Origin: Spodoptera frugiperda
Lineage: Eukaryota; Arthropoda; Insecta; Lepidoptera; Noctuidae
NCBI RefSeq assembly: GCF_023101765.2
Contig: NC_064230.1
Location: 4,278,001 to 4,342,000, forward strand
Direction: 5' to 3'
DNA: 64,000 nt
A program made the translations under genes and the position numbers. The stretch's first letter is position 1, and each line of letters opens with the position of its first letter. The notes under the pieces are model-generated. The model was not told the DNA's origin and did no database searches. It was given only the letters and a program-made list of their open reading frames with translations. Positions 38,931 to 48,620 of the stretch are shown piece after piece.

Positions 38931-39350
38931 CTTGTGTAGAACGACCGTAGAGCAGCATACTCCTCCTCAGTCGTACATTCTTGACAGAATGCTCGTGGTT
39001 GACAATGATGCATTTTCCTGGATATCGTAGCTCTCGCGATGTGCCTCCACTTGTTGAAGTCTTCACCCGTAACCCTGGGCACGGGTTCCGCGTTATACCC
39101 CGCAGGACTGGGTCCCTGCTGAACTTCGCCATCTACACACTCCGGCCTACTGAAGTGTAAGATGCCCACCCCCGCGACATGGACGCGCCAGACAGGAATT
39201 GCCCAAGTGAAGAGTAGAGAAGGTGACTCTACTCCCCCCAGGGCCGAGTAAATGGGCGTGTATGATCCCACGCCCAAAGGCAATTAACACTACCACTACT
39301 ACAAATACAAATAAAACAACATTCAGTTGTTGTATCTTGTAAATACTAAT
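38931..39350 (+). repeat. Module M, copy 9
   Basis: Module with six C in one run but a deleted C at TTTTCCTGG (about 39014-39020), which shifts the minus-strand frame. This copy has GGCCGAGTAAATGG for GGCCGAGTTAATGG and an AA insertion at AAAGGCAATTAAC. Confidence 0.85.
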
Positions 39351-39670
39351 TCTAGAATACATTTATGTACTCGCCATTACAGGGCATTTTTTCAGTATGA
39401 AATATATTTTATTTAAAAGATACATCAACATTACACAGTTCTCTCCTCACTCGGACATATTTTACATAGTACAAAGTAAGTTTGTTTTTTAAACTACTAG
39501 AGTACATTAGTATTTTATATTTTGCGAATCGACAAAAACAGTTTAATAAAAAATCATGAATATACTTAACAAAAACAAATGAAATGTCAGTGACGTCAGA
39601 CCCGAAACAACAAGGACAGAAACATTTATGTTATTGTTGTCTCTTTTTAATGGAGATGTAGAATTACCTT
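39351..39670 (+). repeat. M tail after copy 9
   Basis: The shared tail after module M, ending at GATGTAGAATTACCTT, where other copies continue TAGTCTCTAGCGATG. Here the long hairpin at 39671 interrupts it. No gene is visible. Confidence 0.65.
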
Positions 39671-39772
39671 TACCGATCGGTAAATTTGCTTACGAGCCGT
39701 AGAATTTTGACACATTTTGTATGGAGCTTATGTCAAAATTCTACGGCTCGTAAGCAAATTTACCGATCGGTA
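39671..39772. repeat. Perfect hairpin with 42-bp arms
   Basis: The arms 39671-39712 and 39731-39772 are perfect reverse complements with an 18-base loop. The arms start and end with TACCGATCGGTA, itself a palindrome. It lies at the left edge of a non-array insert that runs to about 40620. Confidence 0.95.
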
Positions 39773-40624
39773 CCGGTAAACTATGGCAACTTTACCAGAC
39801 CCTTGGCAACTTTACCATACTATAGGTATTCGGTATAAACTCATTTATCTAAAAATCTACCCACTAGAATTCTGTTTTGTAATAGTAGTATTTTTTAGAC
39901 TTTAAAAGGAAATATTTACTATATTTTGCGTAGACGTAAGACTGCTATTATGCCAGTACTGGCCGTCACAATGTATGCGTGAAAATGTGCTAAAAGTTAG
40001 TAGTTCCTAAATTGTACTCACAGAGCCTAAATTATTTGTCACAGGTGAGTGAAATTTTGATCTTGTATGTATAATATAGTTGGGATTACTGTTGTAATGT
40101 CAGCAATTGCTTTTTCTTTAATTTATTGATAAATAATCGCTTCGGTAATGTTGACACAGGTTAGGTAAAGTTGCCACGGCCTGCTTTGTGGCAACTTTAC
40201 CTACAGTTAGGGTTGGCAATAAATGTTTTTTTCTTGTTTGTGTGTATGTAACCATTTTCGAATACCTAAATTTCCCAGCATGATAGTGAATATCCTGGAT
40301 TATAAGTTATAATGTATTTAATAATACCTTTTGTTTTAGAGCCAAAATGGCTCACATGAAACAAAACCGCAGAAAACTCGGAGCTAGACAATATAAAAAG
40401 AATACGAAAGTAATGTTAAAATTAGCTATGGAGATAGTGAAGTCAAAAAATTAAAAAGTCAAAAGATTAAACATTATTTTGTAGGATTTTTATACAATTT
40501 TAAACATAAATACTTAAAATTTTAGAACTTAATTTAGTTTAAAAGGGAACAATATTTATGTCAGATATTTATGCTTTTTTTTTACTTTAGGTTTAAGGTT
40601 TATAATTTTTTTTTTAAATATACA
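39773..40624 (+). mobile_element. Insert after hairpin, possible DNA transposon remnant
   Basis: No array boxes occur here. The motif GGCAACTTTACC occurs repeatedly (near 39785, 39810 and 40190), with its reverse form GGTAAAGTTGCC near 40164. This is a subterminal-repeat pattern seen in DNA transposons. A small ORF at 40347 follows a TTTTGTTTTAG acceptor-like site. Confidence 0.45.
40347..40454 (+). CDS. 35-codon ORF resembling psq/CENP-B-type N-terminus
   Basis: The frame encodes 35 residues including RQYKKNTKVMLKLAMEIVKS. The spacing of basic and hydrophobic residues resembles the start of a pipsqueak/CENP-B helix-turn-helix as in pogo/Tigger-type transposases. The frame stops early and no transposase follows. 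It is probably a remnant, or a chance frame. Confidence 0.3.
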   Translation: MAHMKQNRRKLGARQYKKNTKVMLKLAMEIVKSKN

Positions 40625-41539
40625 TTTTTTTTTTTTTTTTTTTTAGAGGGACAAGCCCGCCACAACCTCCCATACCGCTGCAACTCCTGTAAGCCAGGAT
40701 CTACAGTAGATACAAACATGAAAACACCGGAACACTGAAGTCCGGCGCGTCCCAGGGAAATGAATGACTGTCTTGGATCCCGCAACGAAACAAATCAGAA
40801 GATGTTATTAGAGGAAAAGAAAAGAAAACGATAGTTTCTACTTCCCTCGGTGAATTTAATGCAGGAGACAGGATGACTTAAGCCTTAAGGCACAAAAGAG
40901 ACTGCACAACTGGGAGAAGCCCAGTCGCCAAGCACCACGGAAATTTTACTTAAAACTAAAATATTAAATGCTAATACTAAATGGGTCCTATGCGTGAGTC
41001 AGATACTTTCGCAAACAAATGTAGGTTTTTTCTAACATACATAAGATTTTCATAAATAAATTGACATGGAACGGTCATAATATTGATCTCCTTAAACTTT
41101 TCTCTGAGAGATTCGCGACGACCTAGGTTGTAAATAGCTCTGACGGCTCGCTTTTGTAGGATAAAGATAGACTCAACATCAGCAGCCTGTCCCCACAGCA
41201 AAATACCATACGACATGATGCTATGGAAGTAACTGAAGTATACTAGTCTTGCCGTGTCTATGTCAGTTAGCTGTCTGATCTTCCAGACAGCATAAGCTGC
41301 AGAGCTGAATCGTCCCGCTAGCGATGTAATGTGAGGACCCCATTGCAATTTGTCATCTACAGTGATTCCTAGGAAAGTAGTCTCTTTTACAAATTCTAAT
41401 TTCTGACTATTTAATAATACATCGCATTGGTTAGTCTTAACATTTGGCAAAACAAATCTAATACATTTTGTCTTTTTATCATTTAATACTAGGTTATTTG
41501 ATGTAAACCAATTTTGAACCTTCAGCATATCTTCCACAT
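40625..41539 (-). mobile_element. 5'-truncated LINE with poly(A) tail
   Basis: On the minus strand the order is RT C-terminal coding part (41537-40977), a 3' untranslated part of about 330 bases, then a 20-A tract (40644-40625). This is the expected layout of a 5'-truncated non-LTR insertion. The 5' edge abuts a tandemly duplicated 35-bp sequence of another element. Confidence 0.75.
40977..41537 (-). pseudogene. Reverse transcriptase C-terminal fragment
   Basis: An uninterrupted frame of 186 codons. It starts inside the post-catalytic RT region (WFTSNNLVLNDKKTKCI, then FLGITVDDKLQWGPHI) and continues through MSYGILLWG and LQKRAVRAIYNL, conserved features of Jockey/CR1-group LINE thumb and C-terminal regions. 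The catalytic YADD box and everything upstream are absent. The first ATG is internal to the original protein, so it is not a start in function. The fragment has no stop codons, which suggests a recent insertion. Confidence 0.8.
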
Positions 41540-41595
41540 CTCATTTTTGAAGAGATCCCGCATATCTTCCACATCTCATTTTTGAAGAGATCCCG
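41526..41595. repeat. 35-bp tandem duplication at LINE edge
   Basis: The unit starting CATATCTTCCACATCTC is present at 41526-41560 and again at 41561-41595. It matches the inner part of the CTAG-end element family (compare 46810-46840). The first copy overlaps the first codons of the truncated RT frame. Confidence 0.9.
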
Positions 41596-41680
41596 CGAGA
41601 TCGGGAACTATGTGGTTAAAACCAAAAATTTGCCGGAAGTTACTATTCCACGCGAACGAAGTCGCGGGCAAAAGCTAGTC
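41596..41680 (-). mobile_element. CTAG-end element, terminal fragment
   Basis: The last about 85 bases of the family end, on the minus strand, in ACTAGCTTTTGCCCGCGAC. The longer members lie at 43325-44490 and 45763-46918. Only the terminus is present here, fused to the LINE. Confidence 0.7.
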
Positions 41681-42712
41681 TTTTAATAAATTCATTATCA
41701 TCATTATTCATTTGAAACATGGATATGTGGAGAACCATTGTAATGGTGCCATATACAGGGAAACAGTTGCTTGTTCTGAACAAGCTCCTGAATGGAGAAA
41801 TACTGACGAATACATTAGTATTGGGATACAAAGATATTAATTTAGTGCTAAAGTGTATTTGGCAAAACAATAGATGAAGAAAAGTTAACATTTACAAAGA
41901 CAATATAATTCACGCGACAAATATCGACGCACACAATTAGAACAAGCGCGGTTGTCACTAGCACATTGCTTGACGGTTGCCTTCGATGCAGCTTTGAGAT
42001 TATTCGTCCTACGCAAATATGAAGAAATCATTACATCACACAACGCAACAATATTGACGTCAGTGTCATTTTATGAAATGCAGATTGCGTGTCTTTGTGT
42101 AGCGAACAGTTTCTTGACGATTGTCTTTTATACAACTTTAGAAAATATCCACATTATGTAAATACAAAGGAAACATGTAAGTAGCTGTCTATAGCAATAC
42201 AAGCTCTATACATGGAAATACTGATTACGTACATCTCATCTGACACCTTTAAGGTAACGTTTAATAAACCATTACATTTGATAACTTCAGTAACAGAACA
42301 TATCTCTCATCTATTCCTATTCTTACATCACATAGTTTCTTGCCGGTTGTCTTCGACACAACTTTGGTAAACATCGAGAAACAACCGCATTTTCTGTGAA
42401 TCGAATGATAAAGTTTTTTTTACAATTCATAGACTGCTCAACAAGTTTAAAACGTGTTGAAAGAGGCAAAGAAGACTGGGTAAAGCGGACCCGTGGCCTT
42501 ACGCGGAGTCATGCCCGTTTCTCGCCTCAGACGTAGTGGACAACTTCTATTCAGGTGTTTCATAGCATTGTAAGAGTTGATCATGAATTAATGAGTTTCT
42601 TGACGGTTGTCTTCGATACAAGGTTGATCGAATATAATAGAGAGGTGACAGTTATAAATCGATGTATCATTTATTTTATCTTAATACATATTTCATATCA
42701 CATGAAATATTG
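41681..42712 (+). repeat. Array segment before M10
   Basis: Box D is the reference copy at 41899-41946. Box A copies lie near 41968, 42106, 42337 and 42596. Near 42436 array sequence breaks (AACAAGTTT then AAAACGTG) into about 110 bases of GC-richer sequence of unknown origin. No gene is visible. Confidence 0.6.
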
Positions 42713-43110
42713 AAAAGGATATCTTGTGTAGAACGACCGTAGAGCAGCATCCTCCTCCTCAGTCGTACATTCTTGACAGAATGCTCGTGGTTGACAATAA
42801 TGCATTTCCCTGAATATCGTAGCTCTCGCGATGCGCCTCCACTTGTTGAGGTCTTCACCCGTAACCCTGGGCACAGGTTCCGCGTTATACCCCGCAGGAC
42901 TGGGTCCCTGCTGAACTTCGCCATCTACACACTCCGGCCTACTGAAGTGTAAGATGCCAGACAGGAATTGCCCAAGTGAAGAGTAGAGAAGGTGACTCTA
43001 CTCCCCCCAGGGCCGAGTTAATGGGCGTGTATGATCCCACACCCAAAGGCTTAACACTACCACTACTACAAATATAAATAAAACAACATTCAGTTGTTGC
43101 ATCTTGTAAA
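42713..43110 (+). repeat. Module M, copy 10
   Basis: Module with a 23-bp deletion near 42957, where other copies have CACCCCCGCGACATGG and its continuation between two GCC triplets. It also carries GACAATAATG, CCCTGAATATC and GGGCACAGG changes. It is the most diverged full copy. Confidence 0.85.
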
Positions 43111-43324
43111 TACTAATTCTAGAATACATTTATGTACTCGCCATTACAGGGCATTCTGTCGGTATGAAATATGTATTATTTAAAAGATACATCAACATTA
43201 CACAGTTCTCTCCTCACTCGGACATATTTTACATAGTACAAAGTAAGTTTGTGTTAAAACTACTAGAGTACATTAGTACTTTACATTTTGCGAAAAGATC
43301 GACACAAACACTTTATTAAAAAAC
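43111..43324 (+). repeat. M tail after copy 10
   Basis: Tail sequence runs to CACTTTATTAAAAA. The tail resumes at about 44490 with ATCATGACAAAACTTAC, so the element between them inserted into the tail. Confidence 0.65.
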
Positions 43325-44490
43325 TAGCTTTTGCCCGCGACTTCGTTCGCGTGGAATAGTGACTTCCGGCAATTTTTTGGTTTTAACCACATAGTTCCCA
43401 ATCTCGCGGAATCTCTTCAAAAATGAGACGTAGAAGATATTCCAGGGAACTCTTCAAAAATCAACATAATGAGCTCTGCGTTTGAATTTAATAGATGTAT
43501 ACTCACTTAGGGCATTGAAAAATTAAAAATGGACTTAAAGTAAAGAAATATTATAATCTTTCCGAACTTAAGATGAAAACTAACTTAAAACTAAAGAAAG
43601 CTACGAATTACGAATTTATAACATTTAAAAAAGAAATTATATTACAACCTATCCTCTATGCTATAATAACCAAGCTTAAACTAAATAATTTAAAAGAAAC
43701 GACTTAAATCTAATCTATCTAATTAATTAATAAATTAGACTTACAATTTTATTAAAAAACTAATTACAGTAACTACTAATAATCGATATCAAACTAAACC
43801 TACGTTAAATAATTTAACCAGAAAACCAGAAAAACCCAACAAATAAACTTATTAATTGACAAATACAACGAAACCAATTTATTTAGAATATACGAAACAG
43901 CAGGACCACTACAGTCAAATAATCATACGACTGATAATACACTTTTTCTACGATAGTACCGAAGCGCTCGGCCGATACCCAACCAAATGAATGTAACGAA
44001 ACCATAGCGCGGTCTATTTCTATTTTTATTTTTTGATTTTTGAAATAAAACTATCCCATGTCCTTTCTAAGGTTCTAAACTATATCTGTACCAAATTTCA
44101 ACCAAATCCGTCAAATAGTGGCCGAGATTAATGGTATAAGCATAGAATAGTGTTCGACGTGATTCTTTAATTTGACATAATTTTTTTATTTATGAACCGA
44201 TTGACATGAAACAAACACTAAATGTAAATTGAAGCATACCATAATATATTCGTGAAAACCGCATCCAACTCGGATCAGCCGTTTCTGAGATTAGCGCGCA
44301 TAGACACACAGACAAACAGACAAACAGACAAACAGATAAACAGATAAACAGACAAACAGACAAAAAAAAAGTTAATTACATTTTTGGGTTCGACATCGAC
44401 ATAACAATAACCCCTGCTATTTTTTTTATTTTTATTTTTAATGTACAGACAGCACTTTTCTACGATTTTATTATATGTATAGATATAGAT
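43325..44490 (+). mobile_element. CTAG-end element, copy 1
   Basis: It starts ACTAGCTTTTGCCCGCGAC, contains conserved TTTCAACCAAATCCGTCAAA and GCATCCAACTCGGATCAGCC parts, a CAGACAAA microsatellite (about 44306-44366), and ends near TTATTATATGTATAGAT. Elements with this terminus are very common in moths. It is non-autonomous: no long frame. The insertion is bracketed by halves of the M10 tail. The superfamily is uncertain (SINE- or RTE-related). Confidence 0.7.
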
Positions 44491-45762
44491 CATGACAAAA
44501 CTTACTTCCCCATACATTTTGACGCATGTCGCACAGAGACAAGACTAATTTCCATTATGTACGTTTAACAAAAAACAAATGACATGTCAGTGACATCATG
44601 TATAAAATGACAAGGACAGAAATATTTATGTTATTGCTGTCTCTTTTTAACGGAGGTGTAGATATTACTTTCTTCCACAGTGATGATTTACAAAATAATA
44701 CAATGAAGTTTCTTGACGGTTGTCCTTCGATACAACTCGAACAATATTTTGTATAACGAGTCTCACTGGGAATGAATATACGATTGTCTTTTAAGACAAT
44801 TTGAGAAATTAGAATCTTTATAATAATATATTTTTTCGATTATTCCATGAGAACCAAAGTAATAAAACATCTTAAAATTTAAGTTTACACATAACTAAAT
44901 GAAGTTTCTTGATAGTTGTCTTTGATACAACTCTTCTACAATATTTCAATCATGAAATGAGGGAAAATACAAGTAACCTACAATGTAGATTATTTAAAGA
45001 GTTTCTTAATGGTTGTCTTCAACACAATTCTTATGTTTTAAACATAAGTGGGAAATATTAAAGAGTAGTTGTTTGTGAGACTACAAACTACTTGGAAATA
45101 CTGAGTAATTAAATATGGAATTACCACATAGAACGACAAATAGTTCCGTAGTGGGGAAGTAGTTCATTTTTTTTTAATACATTCATTTAAATAGAGCAGC
45201 AAAATCAGAAGAGTGATAATTTTTACCTAACTTTAGTAGAATGAACGAGTTTCTTGACGGTTGTCTTCGATACAACTTGTAAAGTTTCGTATCATTTAAA
45301 TACATTTGAGACTGCAAACTATTATTAGAGTCAGTCTGACGTGGAACTTTCAAAATGTAATGTATGTTTCATTATCAGTTTAAATATTGATAAGAATAAT
45401 CACGTGGAACGACAAATGGTACTAAGTGTTCCCACTTAGTTATTTTTTATTCATTAATTGTTGATTCTTGAAATGGTGAGGACACAAAACATTCGTCTGT
45501 ATATATTTGTCTGACTTAGAGACGAGCTCAACACTTGAAAGAAAATGCTTGCTCAACTAGTTTCTTGGCGGTTGTTCTCCGATAAACATGGTATATAAAC
45601 ATTTTAATCATGAAATATGTAGCGATCATTACATAAGTAGCTGTACATGGCACTACAAACTACTTGGAAATACTGAGTAAGTCTCAGCGGACGACAAAAT
45701 GAAGAAAGGCGCCCCGCCTTGTGAGACATGGAATATTTAGGTTTGATAAACTAGCAACATCC
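44491..45762 (+). repeat. Array segment between inverted elements
   Basis: Remainder of the M10 tail (to about 44705), then box A near 44707, 44903, 44998, 45248 and 45559. Several box B copies (for example near 45090 and 45655) are present. No gene is visible. Confidence 0.65.
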
Positions 45763-46918
45763 AATTATCTATACATATAATAAAATCGTAGAAAAGTGCT
45801 GTCTGTACATTGAAAATAAAAATAAAAAAAATAGCAGGGGTTATTGTTATGTCGATGTCGAACCCAAAAATGTAATTAACTTTTTTTTTGTCTGTTTGTC
45901 TGTTTGTCTGTTTGTCTGTTTGTCTGTTTGTCTGTTTGTCTGTTTGTCTGTTTGTCTGTTTGTCTGTTCGTCTGTGCGCGCTAATCTCAGAAACGGCTGA
46001 TCCGAGTTGGATGCGGTTTTCACGAATATATTGTGGGATGCTTAAATTTACATTTAGTGTTTGTTTCATGTCAATCGGTTCATAAATAAAAAAGTTATGT
46101 CAAATTAAAGAATCACGTCGAACATTCTATGCTTATACCATTAATCTCCGCAACTATTTGACGGATTTGGTTGAAATTTGGTACAGATATAGTTTTGAAC
46201 CTTAGAAAGGACATAGGATAGTTTTTATTTGTTTTCTATCGTTTTTATTATTAGTATTTGTTGGGTATCGGCCGAGCGCTTCGGTACTGTTGTGGAAATA
46301 GTGTACTATAAGTCGTATGATTATTTGTCTGCAGTGGTCCTGCTGTTTCGTATATTCTAAATTGGTTTCGTTGTATTTGTCTATTAAAAAGTTTATTTGT
46401 TGGGTTTTCCTGGTTAAATTATTTAACGTAGGTTTAGTTTGATATCGATTATTAGTAGTTACTGTAGTTAGTTTGTTTAATAAAATTGTAAGTCTATAAT
46501 TTATAAATTAATTAGATTTAAGTCGTTTCTTTTAAATTATTTAGTTTAAGCTTGGTTTGGCTTGGTATTATAGCATTGAGGATAGGTTGTAATATAATTT
46601 CTTTTTTAATTGTTATAAATTCGTAATTCGTAGCTTTCTTTAATTCTTTAGTTTTAAGTTAGTTTTCATCTTAAGTTCGGAAAGATTATAATATTTCTTT
46701 AGTTTAAGTCCGTTTTTAAACTATTTTTTCAATGCCCTAAGTGAGTATACATCTATTAAATTCAAACGCAGAGCTCATTATGTTGATTTTTGAGGAGTTC
46801 CCTAGAATATTTTCCACATCTCATTTTTGAAGAGATCCCGCGAAATCGGGAACTATGTGGTTAAAACCAAAAAATTGCCGGAAGTCACTATTCCACACGA
46901 ACGAAGTCGCAGGCTATA
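45763..46918 (-). mobile_element. CTAG-end element, copy 2 (inverted)
   Basis: Reverse-complement counterpart of 43325-44490 over nearly its full length. It includes the TGTCTGTT microsatellite at about 45893-45972, longer than in copy 1. The terminal CTAG end is altered to AGGCTATAATAA, where a second related element is attached. Confidence 0.75.
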
Positions 46919-47388
46919 ATAAATCTGTAGAAGGGTCAATTCTGTTCATTGAAAATATAGAAAAAATAAATAGCAGGGTGTTACTGGGTCGATACCAAAC
47001 CCAAATATGTGATTATTATTTTTTTGTCTGTCTGTCTATATATGTTCAGGCATCACGTGAAAACTAACGGTTTGATTTCGATGAAACTTGGTATAATTAA
47101 CTTATTATCCTGGACATAAAATAGGTTACTTTTTATCCTGGAAAAATACGTAGAAAAAAATCTTTATTTTTCAGTTTTATTCTGCTCAACAGCTACTGCT
47201 GTTGAGGAGATCCCTCTATTGAGCTACTGCTCAATAGAGGGATCTCCTTAATTATTATGGGCCTTGCCGTATTTGGGTCCAATAGATATTTATAAGATGT
47301 CATTTTCACAGTTACTCAAAATGGAGAAATAAAACTTCCACGCGAAGACCGACATCCGCGCGGACGGAGTCGCGGGCAGAAGCTAGTA
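46919..47388 (-). mobile_element. Related CTAG-end element, tandem to copy 2
   Basis: On the minus strand it starts ACTAGCTTCTGCCCGCGAC (47388) and ends near 46919. It carries TTTGTCTGTCTGTC and GATGAAACTTGGTATAATT-type parts found in a distinct lepidopteran element. It lies head-to-tail with the element at 45763-46918. Confidence 0.65.
47185..47247. repeat. Twin hairpins with identical TACT loops
   Basis: Hairpin 1 has 9-bp arms (47185-47193 and 47198-47206). Hairpin 2 has 19-bp arms (47206-47224 and 47229-47247). Both are perfect, and both enclose TACT between a C and a G. Confidence 0.95.
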
Positions 47389-48199
47389 ATAAATATACAC
47401 TTGAAATGTTGAAATACCACGTAGAACGACAGCTGTCGCCTTAAGTGAGGAAATCGTATTTTATATAATTTTAAATGTTGACTATTGAAACATGGACTGT
47501 CCACGTAGAATACGAGAAACTGAAGGTTTACGTTTTGACGTTTAGTGGACTACACTCAGTGTTATCTGGGTATACATTTGCCAAAAGTGCGAAGAAGTTT
47601 CTTGAAGGAACTCTTTTACGACATTTCAGTCATGAAACGTGTAGGAAATATTTATTTGTAGCGGACCGTGAGACATGGAATACAAATAGTACAGAAATAT
47701 GTTCTGTATTACATTAAATGTTTACAAATTACACAATACATGGTTATACTGGACACCTGGAAGTAGTACTTTAATGGCGTGCTAATATATATCGTGTTCA
47801 TATATTCACACAAAAAGCTATTAAGAACACTTTTAACTGTGTTAAATTGAAACATGGACGACGACACTGCTTCATTGCGCAATCATAGATAAAGACAATA
47901 TAATTCATACGACATATATCGACGCACACAATTAGAACAAACACAACTTAGCTCATCGCTTGACGGTTGTCTTCGATACAACTTTGGAAGTATTCGTCCT
48001 GCGCAAATATGAAGAAATCATTACATCACATCTAGCGACTGGAAGTGGAGGCTGACTTTAGCGGGACATTACTGTTTTAATCATTTCAGTAACACGTATT
48101 TCATCGAGGAGTTTCTTGACGGTTGTTATTCGATGTAATGTTACATCGAATAACTAACATTTTATCTTTACATATTTCATATTACATGAAACACTGAAA
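47389..48199 (+). repeat. Array segment before M11
   Basis: Box C near 47420 (CCACGTAGAACGACAGCTG). Box A copies near 47597 (deleted inside) and 47963 and 48113. A box D copy lies near 47895. From 47590 it is the block shared with 20040-20640 and 38085-38640. Confidence 0.65.
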
Positions 48200-48620
48200 A
48201 AGATATCTTGTGTAGAACGACCGTAGAGCAGCATCCTCCTCCTCAGTCGTACATTCTTGACAGAATGCTCGTGGTTGACAATGATGCATTTTCCTGGATA
48301 TCGTTGCTCTCGCGATGTGCCTCCACTTGTTGAGGTCTTCACCCGTAACCCTGGGCACGGGTTCCGCGTTATACCCCGCAGGACTGGGTCCCTGCTGAAC
48401 TTCGCCATCTACACACTCCGGCCTACTGAAGTGTAAGATGCCCACCCCCGCGACATGGACGCGCCAGACAGGAATTGCCCAAGTGAAGAGTAGAGAAGGT
48501 GACTCTACTCCCCCCAGGGCCGAGTTAATGGGCGTGTATGATCCTACACCCAAAGGCTTAACACTTCCACTACTACAAATATAAATAAAACAACATTCAG
48601 TTGTTGTATCTTGTAAATAC
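48200..48620 (+). repeat. Module M, copy 11
   Basis: Module with six C and the short TTTTCCTGG form shared with copy 9. Copies 9 and 11 also share the upstream block, so they descend from one duplication. A longer minus-strand frame of 146 codons is an effect of these indels. Confidence 0.85.

Noticed and set aside
40977..41537. Complete reverse transcriptase gene
   Set aside because: The catalytic core is missing; the frame is the C-terminal part of a 5'-truncated LINE.
45888..46085. Repetitive cysteine-rich protein (VCLFVCLS repeats)
   Set aside because: It is a translation of a TGTCTGTT microsatellite in a transposon.
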